Assembly: GCF_900156875.1 (NCBI RefSeq)
Contig: NZ_LT707409.1
Coordinates: 3,369,435 to 3,433,434, forward strand
Length of the DNA: 64,000 bases
Reading direction: 5' to 3'
Source of the DNA: Robertmurraya dakarensis
Lineage (GTDB): Bacteria > Bacillota > Bacilli > Bacillales > Cytobacillaceae
Shown here: one piece after another, positions 1 through 8,693 of the stretch
Layout of the letters: each line of letters starts with the position of its first letter
How positions within the stretch are numbered: the first letter of the stretch is position 1
The notes under the pieces: model-generated
Databases searched by the model: none
What the model was told of the DNA's origin: nothing
The model's input: the letters and a program-made list of their open reading frames with translations, nothing else
Position numbers and translations under genes: made by a program

Positions 1-245
<245 letters not shown>

Positions 246-343
246 TCACTCTTATGCGGGTGCGCACCATCTCGTCTACGTGGTAGCAACGATTCATTCA
301 TGTATGTGGTTGATTTATTATTCGCAACTAATCACTACTATTG

Positions 344-364
344 AAAAAGCCATGTGCGCTTTTT
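344..364 (-). terminator. Probable terminator between spoIIID and mbl
   Basis: A 7-bp perfect stem (AAAAAGC / GCTTTTT) with a 7-base loop; the closing arm gives a short U-run on the minus-strand transcript. It lies ~130 bp after the spoIIID stop. The stem is short and AT-rich, so termination may be partial. Confidence 0.5.
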
Positions 365-494
365 ACAAATTCAGCTCTATCCCTAATTGAGTATTTTACC
401 ATATTTATAAAAAATAAAGTAATCATTTGTCAAAAATGCCGAGAAATTTGCTGAAATTTGTCAAAAGGAATGAAAAAAGCGGGATTTGGGTTGA

Positions 495-767
495 TTAAAT
501 CGGCTCTCCTTCTAATTCTTCTTCTTTCTTATATTTCATTTTTGTCGCTTCGCCCCCTCGCAGGTGACGGATTGATTTATGGTAATCTAAAATTTCTTTT
601 ACCTCATTTGCAAGATCTGGGTTGATTTCAGGAAGCCTCTCTGTCAAATCTTTATGGACTGTACTTTTGGATACGCCAAACTCCTTCGCAATTACGCGAA
701 CTGTTTTTTTCGTCTCCACGATATACTTTCCAATCTTGATAGTTCTCTCTTTGATGTAATCGTGCAC
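495..767 (-). CDS. spoIIID: Sporulation transcription regulator SpoIIID
   Basis: 90-residue DNA-binding protein, almost identical to B. subtilis SpoIIID as I remember it. It begins MHDYIKERTIKIGKYIVE, has a helix-turn-helix around residues 20-45 (VRVIAKEFGVSKSTVHKDL), and a basic tail including the HLRGGEATK motif. In the mother cell it activates and represses sigma-E-dependent genes, including the switch to sigma-K. The neighbours (mbl downstream, spoIIQ and spoIID some kilobases upstream) match the conserved order, although a transporter cluster separates them here. A possible sigma-E promoter lies about 210 bp upstream. Confidence 0.97.
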   Translation of the reverse strand: MHDYIKERTIKIGKYIVETKKTVRVIAKEFGVSKSTVHKDLTERLPEINPDLANEVKEILDYHKSIRHLRGGEATKMKYKKEEELEGEPI

Positions 768-1124
768 ACCACTCGCCCTCCCTAAATTGGATGTGAGAAG
801 TGTGAAATGAGACTCGCTCCGGCTTCATCTAACTACTATTATCGCACTGTGTTAAAGTACGTCAGAAAGCGTTTACTTTCTGAATTTACAAGGAATAATC
901 CATATCTTGGGCTAAGTATATGTTCTCGTCCTCAAACGATCCCTCACCTCAAACACTCTCTTTGTAAGGTTTATAACAGTGTATTAGCTTGGATATGAGA
1001 ATATGCACGAAAAACCTAATAAGGACAAGGGGATTTGTTATTTTTTGAAAATTTAACCAATTTATAGACTTAAAATTTATTTACCTTCATGTTCGAATAC
1101 ATGATTAAGCCATGCTGGTACCGT
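768..1124. other. Intergenic region upstream of spoIIID (357 bp)
   Basis: No convincing gene on either strand. On the minus strand it holds a candidate sigma-E promoter (978-1006) and an AT-rich leader toward spoIIID. No U-tailed hairpin is clear after the exonuclease gene, so that gene may read through toward spoIIID. Confidence 0.5.
978..1006 (-). promoter_or_regulatory. Candidate sigma-E promoter for spoIIID
   Basis: On the minus strand GCATATT (1000-1006) is followed after 14 bp by AATACACT (978-985). The sigma-E consensus is about KMATATT-N14-CATACAMT, so the -35 matches fully and the -10 misses one base. The start would be ~200 nt upstream of spoIIID, which is a long leader; that is the main doubt. 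Confidence 0.45.
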
Positions 1125-1790
1125 TTATAAAAACAATGAACGGGCGCTATTGTCTGTTGCATTGATAAGCTCACCCCATGTATCATACCCTCTGTTTTTA
1201 AACTGCCAGAGGAGTTCAACAAATAAATAGGCCGTCGTCAACGCGTCCCCTACCGCACTATGACGATCATACATCCTCGTACCAAAGATACGGGCGTACT
1301 TCTCCAGATCACGCATATCATAGGAGGGCGCAATGTAGCCTATTAAATCGAGGGTATCAATGGTGAACCAATCCTTTAATTGAACTTTTTCCCGCTTTAA
1401 CTCACTTTTGATTGCAAGCGAATCAAAGCTTACATAATGACCAACAAGACAGACGGTATTCCAAGACTGAACATAATCGATAAAGCTCAGAATTGCCTCA
1501 TGTGCAGGCGGCGCATCTCTTACTTTTTCGCCGGTAATCGACGTAAGCTCTGTTATTTCCCGAGAAATTTGTCGCTTCGGGTTCACAAATGTCTGAAAAA
1601 TCCCCTCCTCCAGCACCTCAAAGCCCATCACCTGAACAGCACCGATTTCAATTAACCGGTCTGTTGTCCCCACTTGAAATCCCGTTGTCTCTGTATCAAA
1701 AACCGTATATCGGAGCTCAGCCAACGGGGTTGAAAGTGGGATTGTATTATACTGCAAGCCGCAGGATATCTTCTTTCTTTGAAAAAACAT
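1125..1790 (-). CDS. DEDD-family 3'-5' exonuclease (DnaQ/epsilon-like)
   Basis: 221-residue exonuclease of the DNA polymerase III epsilon superfamily. Exo I is FDTETTG (residues ~31-37), with acid residues D and E binding two metals. Exo II lies in GHYVSFD (~130). Exo III is DRHSAVGDALTTA near residue 180, with the His and Asp of the DEDDh type. There is no polymerase, helicase or BRCT domain. The start at 1790 has GGGGTGAAGGT in front of it. It is the last gene of a probable minus-strand operon with the DUF294 protein and a sodium:solute symporter. The same association (symporter, DUF294, exonuclease) is known in proteobacteria, so the genes probably work together. The substrate is unknown. 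Confidence 0.85.
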   Translation of the reverse strand: MFFQRKKISCGLQYNTIPLSTPLAELRYTVFDTETTGFQVGTTDRLIEIGAVQVMGFEVLEEGIFQTFVNPKRQISREITELTSITGEKVRDAPPAHEAILSFIDYVQSWNTVCLVGHYVSFDSLAIKSELKREKVQLKDWFTIDTLDLIGYIAPSYDMRDLEKYARIFGTRMYDRHSAVGDALTTAYLFVELLWQFKNRGYDTWGELINATDNSARSLFL

Positions 1791-1860
1791 ACCTTCACCC
1801 CATATTGAAGCTTTTCCTTGCTTTCACGCTTAACCGCTGCATTAAATATCTACGACTGTC

Positions 1861-3753
1861 TCAAATAGAAAAATTTGACCATGTATTGTTTTGCAATTCC
1901 CGCAGTACTTTCAAACTCCAGATTAACGCTTCCTTTTCTTTCGTCGAAAGCTGGAGAAAATGAATGTTCGCTGTAAGCTCCTCGCCTTTTCTTGCCTGCT
2001 TGCGGCGGTGCTTGATATATAATGAAAGAAGCTGCTCCACAGCATCCTTTACATCCTGTACAAACGACGGGCTGAACACACCTTTATCCAGCAAAGCATC
2101 GATTTTCTCAAGTGGTGTGCCTGTTGGTATTCCGTGTAATAAAGCTAAGATTTGCAAACTATGATGATATGGAAACAGCGCTTCTTTTTTCAAATCCATG
2201 CTTTTTCTTTCAAGCTTAAACAGCGACCGAATCGGCTGATCAAGATCTGGTATTGGATGCTCCCGCTCCAATTGGGCAAGCCTGTATAAAAATATCTTGG
2301 ACCCATGCAGCAGTTCTTCTACCATCTTCTCGAACCGCATATGCAGATCTTCGCTTCCAATCAAAAAACGATAGGAAAAAAAGTTCTGTGCCAGCAGTAA
2401 ATTCGTATTGGTAGAATGCAGCATCCATGTACGCAGACGATTTTGCCAGTCGACCAAATTTCCCCGCCAGTTCGCTTCACTGCACATCATGAGCCCCTTA
2501 CAGCGCTCATAACCTGCCTTTTCCAAATAGTTGGTAATTTCCCCGCCCAACAGACGGAAGTAATCATGATCATTGGAATCATAAACAAGAAAGTGATCCT
2601 GATCGGTCAGCATGAACTGCTCACCTCTGCCGCTTGAACCCATGACATAGAATGAAAATGGCCCTCTTTCAGCATAACCTTCTTCCTTTAACTCCCTCAC
2701 CGCGAGCTCAACTGCGCGAATCACAAGTCTGTCCAGCAGCTTTGTTGTCATTTCAAGTGTTTTAAAAATCGGGATCTTCTCGCGCAGGAACAGGTCGATT
2801 AAGCTATAAACCGCCTCCTTTACCTCAGAAAGCTCGGATACATCCGCATGCTGAATCTTTTTGATCGTTGTCATCACACTTTCATTCTTTTTTCTAAGCA
2901 GATCGGACAACGTCACCATCCCCATGACTTTCCCGTCCTCCACAACTGGCAGATGCTTAATTTCTTCTGAAAAAATAAGTGAAATGGCATCATAATAGTA
3001 TGCACTTGGCGAAATGACAATTGGATTTTTCGTCATGATCTCCTTTGCCGGGAGATGATGAGGAAGACCCTTGGCGACAACGCGTCCGACCATATCTTTT
3101 TCGGTAATGATCCCGCATAGTTTTTCATTCTCAATAACAAGGACAGAACTAGTCCGTTCTTCGGCCATTGTTTTTGCCGCTTCCTGAACGGATGATTTCG
3201 GAGTGATCGAAACGACTCTTTCTGCCATCACATCCTGGACGCGGGTCATAAACGCCTTCTCTTCACCAAATTCATGTGCCAGCTTCACCTGTTCAGCTAA
3301 TGATCCGTATACATCCTTTAAGCGAGCCGACACCTGTGTTAATAAATAATTACGAACAGCTGGATCATCGAGACGCTTAGTGATGACATCAAAGGGAATG
3401 AACAAGGCTTCAACCTCTTTACCCGCCTTCACCTCGAAGCTTACTTCCGCCTTCACAGTATTCATGGCCCCAAGACAATCAGCTAGACCTGAGAATCCGA
3501 TCAGTTCTCCCTTTTGCACCACTTCCAGTACTTCATTGCCTTCGTTAATCAACACCTCCGCCATTCCATCAAGGACTAAAATTAGGCCGATGCGCGGATC
3601 CTGTCCATGAAGGAGGATAGAGTTTTTTTCATAAATTCGAAAATCACATCTTTCCATAAGAGAAAGGGCTGTGACAGAGTCCAGCCCTTGAAAAAAGGGG
3701 TGGAACTGCACAGCCTCAAGCAATTCTTTATTTGATGGTTTCTGTTTCGCCAT
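1861..3753 (-). CDS. cNMP-binding/CBS/DUF294 nucleotidyltransferase-like protein
   Basis: About 630-residue cytoplasmic protein. Order of domains: N-terminal cyclic-nucleotide-binding-like fold (residues ~10-140), two CBS repeats (~170-290; VVSITPKSSVQEAAKTM and NPIVISPSAYYYDAI), a GlnD-like nucleotidyltransferase region around 370-400 with GSSGRGEQFMLTDQDH (the GS...DxD-type metal site), and a DUF294 C-terminal domain. This suggests a signalling or modification protein that senses adenine nucleotides, probably controlling the adjacent transporter; the target is unknown. Start: ATG at 3753 (MAKQKPSNKE) has GAGG 11 bases before it, whereas the in-frame ATG at 3774 has no clear site. Either way it overlaps the end of the symporter gene by about 26 bp, suggesting translational coupling. 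Confidence 0.85.
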   Translation of the reverse strand: MAKQKPSNKELLEAVQFHPFFQGLDSVTALSLMERCDFRIYEKNSILLHGQDPRIGLILVLDGMAEVLINEGNEVLEVVQKGELIGFSGLADCLGAMNTVKAEVSFEVKAGKEVEALFIPFDVITKRLDDPAVRNYLLTQVSARLKDVYGSLAEQVKLAHEFGEEKAFMTRVQDVMAERVVSITPKSSVQEAAKTMAEERTSSVLVIENEKLCGIITEKDMVGRVVAKGLPHHLPAKEIMTKNPIVISPSAYYYDAISLIFSEEIKHLPVVEDGKVMGMVTLSDLLRKKNESVMTTIKKIQHADVSELSEVKEAVYSLIDLFLREKIPIFKTLEMTTKLLDRLVIRAVELAVRELKEEGYAERGPFSFYVMGSSGRGEQFMLTDQDHFLVYDSNDHDYFRLLGGEITNYLEKAGYERCKGLMMCSEANWRGNLVDWQNRLRTWMLHSTNTNLLLAQNFFSYRFLIGSEDLHMRFEKMVEELLHGSKIFLYRLAQLEREHPIPDLDQPIRSLFKLERKSMDLKKEALFPYHHSLQILALLHGIPTGTPLEKIDALLDKGVFSPSFVQDVKDAVEQLLSLYIKHRRKQARKGEELTANIHFLQLSTKEKEALIWSLKVLRELQNNTWSNFSI

Positions 3754-5401
3754 CGTGCATCCATACCTCGCCATCTTTATAGGTCATCTGCTCTGGATAA
3801 CGCAGGTCAATGACTTCATCTTGAAGCTTTTGTGATGGTGCTGCTGTTGATAATGACACAATCACATTTGCTAAGAAGCCTGCGAACGCCCCGAAGACGC
3901 CAGCACCCGTATCAATAATACCTAAAATCGTAAAGCCGCCGTACTTGGCCGCAAAAATATAGGATAGTGTAACCGCTAAACCAACTAGCAGTCCCGTGAT
4001 TACTCCCTTTGCATTCGAACGCTTCCACCAAACGCCAAGCACAAGTGCCGGGAAGAAAGTACCGGATGCGATCGCAAATGCCCATGCCACGATCTGGGTA
4101 ATAACCCCTGGTGGGTTTAAAGCAATTAAGCCGGCAAATAGAGTAGCTATTACGATCGACCAGCGGCCGACCTTTAAACGCTGCTTATCACTGGCGTTCG
4201 GTCTCATTAAGCGGTAGTAAATATCATGTGCAAATGCAGATGATATTGAAATCATTAAACCGCCTGCTGTTGACAATGCGGCAGCCATAGCACCGGCCGC
4301 AACAAGCCCAATGACAAACACGCCAAGGTTAGCAATTTCCGGTGTCGCCATTACGACGATATCATTGGAAATAACAAGCTCAGACCATTGAAGAACGCCA
4401 TCACCGTTTCCATCAGCGACTTGCAGCTTTCCTGTATCAACCCATGATTTCGTCCATGCAGGCAGCTGGCTAATTTGGCTGCCGGCAATTTGCGTTAAGA
4501 GAATGAAGCGTGAAAACGCCGCATAAGCCGGGGCCGAAAGGTATAACAGCCCGATGAAAAGCAATGCCCAGGCGCCTGACCAACGTGCCGCTTTCATGGT
4601 CGAAACGGTATAGAAACGAACGATGACATGCGGCAGCCCAGCCGTACCCGCCATTAAAGTAAACATTAATGCAATAAACTGCCATTTCGTCCCATTTGTA
4701 AATGGAGCAAAGTATTCGGAGATTCCTAGATCCCGATCAATCTCACCCATTTTTCCGACAATGTCACCGTAGGAAATCCATGGAATAGGGTTCCCTGTAA
4801 TTTGCAGCGACATAAAAATAACAGGAATTAAATAAGCAATGATTAAAACTAGATATTGTGCAACCTGTGTCCACGTGATCCCTTTCATCCCGCCCATTGC
4901 GGAGTAGAAAGCGATCAGGACTACCCCAATCATTGTTCCAAGCTTTGCATCAATTTCAAACAAGCGTCCGATGACCACTCCTGATCCTGATAACTGGCCA
5001 ATCGAATAGGTAAAGCTGATAATAATTGTACAAATTGCGGCAATCACGCGCGCTGTATGACTGTCATAGCGATCGCCAATGAACTCCGGAACGGTATAGC
5101 GTCCGTATTTCCGTAATTGCGGGGCAAGTAAGAACGTAAGGAATAAGTATCCACCTGTCCAGCCCATAATATAAGCTAATCCATCATAGCCAAGAAGCAT
5201 AATCGTTCCTGCCATCCCAATAAAGGAAGCAGCACTCATCCAGTCAGCCCCGATTGCCATCCCGTTAAAAATCGGCGGTACCCCGCGGCTTGCCACGTAA
5301 AAGTCCGAAGTGGCCTTCGCCGTATTAAAAATCGCGATTCCAATATATAAAGCAAATGTAGCTAAAATAATTAATAATGAGACCAAGAATTGTACATCCA
5401 T
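3728..5401 (-). CDS. Sodium:solute symporter, acetate/monocarboxylate type, with EF-hand-like loop
   Basis: 557-residue SSS-family permease with about 13 hydrophobic segments, close to the cation/acetate symporter branch that pairs with a DUF4212 small subunit. The 5' region has the usual GADWMSAASFIGMAGTIM and the YDGLAYIMGW core. Residues ~330-341 read DGNGDGVLQWSE, an exact EF-hand calcium-loop pattern, in a hydrophilic loop between membrane segments. GGGGGG stands 6 bases before the ATG at 5401; an ATG two codons upstream is too close to it. The likely substrate is a short carboxylate such as acetate, by family only. The gene is followed, with overlap, by the cNMP/CBS/DUF294 gene. Confidence 0.85.
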   Translation of the reverse strand: MDVQFLVSLLIILATFALYIGIAIFNTAKATSDFYVASRGVPPIFNGMAIGADWMSAASFIGMAGTIMLLGYDGLAYIMGWTGGYLFLTFLLAPQLRKYGRYTVPEFIGDRYDSHTARVIAAICTIIISFTYSIGQLSGSGVVIGRLFEIDAKLGTMIGVVLIAFYSAMGGMKGITWTQVAQYLVLIIAYLIPVIFMSLQITGNPIPWISYGDIVGKMGEIDRDLGISEYFAPFTNGTKWQFIALMFTLMAGTAGLPHVIVRFYTVSTMKAARWSGAWALLFIGLLYLSAPAYAAFSRFILLTQIAGSQISQLPAWTKSWVDTGKLQVADGNGDGVLQWSELVISNDIVVMATPEIANLGVFVIGLVAAGAMAAALSTAGGLMISISSAFAHDIYYRLMRPNASDKQRLKVGRWSIVIATLFAGLIALNPPGVITQIVAWAFAIASGTFFPALVLGVWWKRSNAKGVITGLLVGLAVTLSYIFAAKYGGFTILGIIDTGAGVFGAFAGFLANVIVSLSTAAPSQKLQDEVIDLRYPEQMTYKDGEVWMHDGETETIK

Positions 5402-5446
5402 AGCCATCCCCCCTGATACATATCTACTCTAAATTTTTCTTTCAAC

Positions 5447-5495
5447 GGTACCAGGTACCCTCCGTGGACAGTGTCCACGAGTGGTACCTGGTACC
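5447..5495. repeat. 49-bp palindrome with GGTACCAGGTACC arms
   Basis: The outer arms GGTACCAGGTACC (5447-5459) and GGTACCTGGTACC (5483-5495) are exact reverse complements. Between them lies a second palindrome, CGTGGACA-G-TGTCCACG. It fills most of the 94-bp gap between the DUF4212 and symporter genes and ends directly against the DUF4212 stop codon. Half-size relatives (TGTCCACG plus GGTACCAGGTACC) occur at 25707-25730 and 43298-43321. It may act as a REP-like repeat or a transcript-stabilising hairpin; no adjacent U-run is seen. Confidence 0.85.
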
Positions 5496-5798
5496 TTAGT
5501 GGTCAAGCGCTCTGCCTGAGCTGATTTGTTCGTTTTTGCTTTCGTCGATGCCGTATTTTTTATCAAGGTTGTCACCAAGTTTTGCGTTCACAAACAAGAG
5601 AATGATAAATGTTATTACTGCACCTTGAGCCCCCATATAGTAATGGAAAGGGAATCCCAAAAACGTCATATGACTTAGTGGCTCCGCAAACAAGACCACA
5701 CCGTATGAAACGATGAACCAAACAATAAAATAAATAATAATATTGCGGTTCTTTTCACGGAAATAACGATCAGCTACTTCCTTTTCAATTTTCTTCAT
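5496..5798 (-). CDS. DUF4212 small membrane subunit of sodium:solute symporter
   Basis: 100-residue protein with two hydrophobic segments (residues ~20-42 and ~55-75) and charged ends, of the DUF4212 family that is encoded directly before SSS symporters. It is likely to associate with the large subunit. The start at 5798 has AAGGTGGGGTGG upstream. It is the first gene of the symporter/DUF294/exonuclease cluster, and the long GGTACC palindrome separates it from the large subunit. Confidence 0.8.
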   Translation of the reverse strand: MKKIEKEVADRYFREKNRNIIIYFIVWFIVSYGVVLFAEPLSHMTFLGFPFHYYMGAQGAVITFIILLFVNAKLGDNLDKKYGIDESKNEQISSGRALDH

Positions 5799-5938
5799 AA
5801 ATCCACCCCACCTTTTGTAAAAATTTTCCTAATACATTGCAGCAGCATTTTTTTAACTGTCCCTCTTTGTACTCCTCCTTCAACCAATTTTCTCTATGAT
5901 CACTGCAGCACCGGAATAAAGCGCTTACAATTTGACCG

Positions 5939-6121
5939 CTACGAGTTCAAGCTAAAAATGAACTTAACCGTTTCGATAAATGGCAACGGAACAAGTATGA
6001 TCTGAAAGATAAAATACACGAAGATGGAAATGAATGGGATCGTTAAAAAGATGGCCTTTTTCATTCGCAAAGCAAGAATCAAACACACGGCAGTTACAAT
6101 CAGAAACAAATAAAGAATCAT
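5939..6121 (-). CDS. Small hypothetical membrane protein (60 aa)
   Basis: Not recognised. It has two hydrophobic helices (residues ~3-18 and ~25-50) joined by RMKKA, so both ends probably lie on the same side of the membrane. AGAGGAGG stands 5-6 bases before the ATG at 6121, which makes it a credible gene. It lies between the GntR gene and the symporter operon, with no obvious functional link. Confidence 0.6.
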   Translation of the reverse strand: MILYLFLIVTAVCLILALRMKKAIFLTIPFISIFVYFIFQIILVPLPFIETVKFIFSLNS

Positions 6122-6261
6122 ATTGGGCCTCCTCTTAAACTATATTTATATATTTATGAATATTGAGAAAATTCATATTAATATTATCCACAGAAAGCGA
6201 TCAGAAATCAAGGGAAATTCAAAAAAACTTTCTTAAAAAAATTGTCTAATTTTGCTTAGAA

Positions 6262-6300
6262 AAAACGAAAAGAGAACAGCACTCCAGCTGTTCCCTTTCC
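6262..6300 (-). terminator. Terminator of the GntR gene
   Basis: On the minus strand GAACAGC / GCTGTTC stem with a 6-base loop, followed by TCTTTTCGTTTTTT, a few bases after the GntR stop codon. Confidence 0.75.
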
Positions 6301-6307
6301 AGTACAT

Positions 6308-6961
6308 TTATTTCTCCTCAAACATCTCGAGAATTCGAAGCCAATTTGTCCTTGAGATTGCGGCAGCGCCTGCTTTATCTTTCTTTTCAAACGCTTTCAG
6401 TATTTCTTCATGTTCATCAACCGACTTTTCTGTAACGATAATCGAATCATGAAAGAACAGACGGAACACATGGGCCTGCAGCATCGAAACGCTGTTTGTA
6501 ATATATTGATTCTGAGCATTTTCTACAATGATATTATGAAACTGCTCATCTAACTTTATCGCAGAAATGGAATCACCCTTAGCAATCGCTTCTGCAAATC
6601 TTCTATTAATGTCACGCAATGAATCAATGACCTCTTGAGTCATTAGCGGCGTTGCGAGTTCCGAAGCTAATGCCTGCAATACGCCAAGCGGCGGTAAGAT
6701 TTTCTTTACATCTTCTTTTTTTACTGGCGTCACTTGTGTGCCAACCCCTGGGAACATCTCGACAAAGCCTTGGACATTTAATAGTTGAAGTGCTTCCCTA
6801 ATAGGCGTCCGGCTTACACCCAATGCTTGGGCAAGATCCGCATCATTTAACTTTTCGTTCGGCTGCAGAGTTCCATCAATGATCCACGTTTGAATTTGTG
6901 TAAAAGCTCTTTTTTTCGCAGTCATACGAACGGGTATTGAAAAATCTGTAGGTATCGGCAT
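6308..6961 (-). CDS. GntR-family transcriptional regulator, FadR/FCD subfamily
   Basis: 217 residues. The N-terminal winged helix has the hallmark LNDADLAQALGVSRTPIREA (~38-57). The C-terminal FCD all-helical ligand domain includes DEQFHNIIVENAQN (~140) and a later HEEILKAFE, whose Asp and His residues usually bind a metal and a small carboxylate or sugar acid. GGTGGA lies before the ATG at 6961. It is divergent from brnQ with a 335-bp shared region, so it may control brnQ and itself; that is inference from position. The effector is unknown. Confidence 0.88.
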   Translation of the reverse strand: MPIPTDFSIPVRMTAKKRAFTQIQTWIIDGTLQPNEKLNDADLAQALGVSRTPIREALQLLNVQGFVEMFPGVGTQVTPVKKEDVKKILPPLGVLQALASELATPLMTQEVIDSLRDINRRFAEAIAKGDSISAIKLDEQFHNIIVENAQNQYITNSVSMLQAHVFRLFFHDSIIVTEKSVDEHEEILKAFEKKDKAGAAAISRTNWLRILEMFEEK

Positions 6962-7296
6962 ACTGTATCCACCTTTTTTGTTCAGAGTTTCCTTTATATA
7001 AAAGTTTTATTTACATTTTCTAGTATATATGATTATGAAAGATTATCAACTATGTTCTTAATATAGTATTAAATTTAACCAATGTTGTAATTTTTCAGAA
7101 ATATATTGCATTTAATATTATTCTATGATATCTTTCATACATACAAAAAATATTCATATTCTTTCGAAGATGGGTTGCTTAAGCATCCTGGCTTTAGTAG
7201 AATTGCTTTTGTTGTTTAAAACGTGGGGTTTTAGACACATGCTATTAAAGTCATAAATAGTCGAAAAAATAGAAGGACATATAGGAGGATATAAAG
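6962..7296. other. Divergent regulatory region between gntR and brnQ (335 bp)
   Basis: Very AT-rich. It contains a CodY-like box (7090-7104) and an inverted pair of 9-mers, ATGAAAGAT (7035-7043) and ATCTTTCAT (7130-7138), which could be operator half sites but are far apart. brnQ has a strong AGGAGG site at the end of the region. I see no T-box or riboswitch. Confidence 0.4.
7090..7104 (+). promoter_or_regulatory. Candidate CodY-binding box upstream of brnQ
   Basis: ATTTTTCAGAAATAT matches the 15-bp CodY consensus AATTTTCWGAAAATT at 12 positions. Branched-chain amino acid permease genes are standard CodY targets, which supports the reading. The distance to brnQ is about 195 bp, so the exact effect is unclear. 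Confidence 0.4.
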
Positions 7297-8649
7297 ATGA
7301 ACGATAAAAAAATGTCCCTTTCATTTATAGTAGCTCTAGGTTTTATGTTATTCGCCCTATTTTTTGGAGCAGGAAATTTAATTTTCCCTCCAATGCTTGG
7401 TCAATCGGCAGGCTCTAATATTTGGGCAGCTAACGCAGGTTTTATTGTTACAGGCGTAGGACTTCCATTACTAGGGGTTTTAGCTCTTGGTTTCTCTGGT
7501 AAAGGGGACTTGCAATCACTTGCTAGCCGTGTACATCCAATATACGGTGTAATTTTCACAGTAGCTTTATATTTATCGATTGGACCATTATTCGCGATTC
7601 CTCGAACTGCGACTGTATCATACGAAATCGGGATTCGTCCATTCGTCCCTGAAGGAAGCGGGATGATCGCTTTATTAGCTTTCTCGGCTGTATTCTTTGC
7701 CATTACGATTATTTTTTCATTAAAGTCTTCAAAAATTGTTGATATCGTTGGGAAAGTCTTAACACCAGCACTACTAGTATTTATCGGAATTTTAATTGTT
7801 ACAGCTCTATTTAACCCTATTGGCGAGCTGCAGGCTCCTGCTGAAACTTATGTTAACGATGCTTTCTTTAAAGGGTTCCAAGAAGGATACCTGACAATGG
7901 ACGCTTTAGCAGCATTCGTATTTGGTATCATCATCATTAACTTCATTAAAGAAAGAGGCGCAACAACGAAGAAGCAAATCATGGTTGGTACAGCGAAAGC
8001 AGCCATCCTTGCAGCTTTCCTTCTTGCAATCATCTATGCATCCCTTGGCTATATCGGTGCAAAGAGTGTTGAAGGAATCGGTTCATTAGAAAATGGCGGT
8101 GCGATTCTAGCAGCTGTTTCAAACCATTACTTCGGATCATTTGGTGCTGTTCTATTAAGCTTAATCGTATTCGGGGCTTGTTTAACAACTAGTATCGGAC
8201 TTGTTACATCTTGTGCATCATATTTTAACAAGTTAATGCCAAAGATTTCTTACAATGCATTTGTGTATATTGTATCGATCTTCAGTTTAGTATTTGCTAA
8301 CTTTGGTTTAACACAATTAATCTCAATCTCTGTACCAGTTTTAGTTGCCATTTATCCTTTAGCTATCTGCTTAATGTTCTTAACGTTCTTACATCCTCTA
8401 TTTAAAGGAAGAAAAGAAGTTTATCAATTAAGCATTTTGTTTACAGGAGTTGTCGCTATATTTGACGGCTTGAATGCTGCAGGAATCAGTTTTACCACAG
8501 TGAACGATCTATTTACAAGCATCCTGCCATTATATACAGTGGGCTTAGGATGGATTGTTCCAGCCATCGTCGGTGCAGTACTTGGATATGTTTTTAGTAT
8601 CGTGAAGAAAGGCAGTGAAGAAGCTGCTGCCATCGAGAAGGTTTCATAA
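7297..8649 (+). CDS. brnQ: Branched-chain amino acid transport system II carrier protein
   Basis: 450-residue LIVCS-family permease with about 12 membrane spans. The opening ALFFGAGNLIFPPMLGQSAG is the family signature. It imports leucine, isoleucine and valine with Na+ or H+. TAGGAGG stands 9 bases before the ATG. It is one of only three plus-strand genes in the window and is divergent from the GntR regulator. A U-tailed hairpin follows the stop codon. Confidence 0.95.
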   Translation: MNDKKMSLSFIVALGFMLFALFFGAGNLIFPPMLGQSAGSNIWAANAGFIVTGVGLPLLGVLALGFSGKGDLQSLASRVHPIYGVIFTVALYLSIGPLFAIPRTATVSYEIGIRPFVPEGSGMIALLAFSAVFFAITIIFSLKSSKIVDIVGKVLTPALLVFIGILIVTALFNPIGELQAPAETYVNDAFFKGFQEGYLTMDALAAFVFGIIIINFIKERGATTKKQIMVGTAKAAILAAFLLAIIYASLGYIGAKSVEGIGSLENGGAILAAVSNHYFGSFGAVLLSLIVFGACLTTSIGLVTSCASYFNKLMPKISYNAFVYIVSIFSLVFANFGLTQLISISVPVLVAIYPLAICLMFLTFLHPLFKGRKEVYQLSILFTGVVAIFDGLNAAGISFTTVNDLFTSILPLYTVGLGWIVPAIVGAVLGYVFSIVKKGSEEAAAIEKVS

Positions 8650-8659
8650 TCGCATTATA

Positions 8660-8686
8660 AAGGTCAACTCCGGTTGGCCTTTTTTC
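8660..8686 (+). terminator. brnQ terminator
   Basis: AGGTCAAC-tccg-GTTGGCC stem (one internal mismatch) followed by TTTTTTC, 10 bp after the brnQ stop. Confidence 0.85.
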
Positions 8687-8693
8687 TTTGACA

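Noticed and set aside
3753-3774. Start of the DUF294 protein at 3774
   Set aside because: No ribosome binding site; GAGG is better placed for ATG 3753.
6962-7296. T-box or leucine leader before brnQ
   Set aside because: No T-box core sequence, specifier loop or terminator/antiterminator pair is visible.
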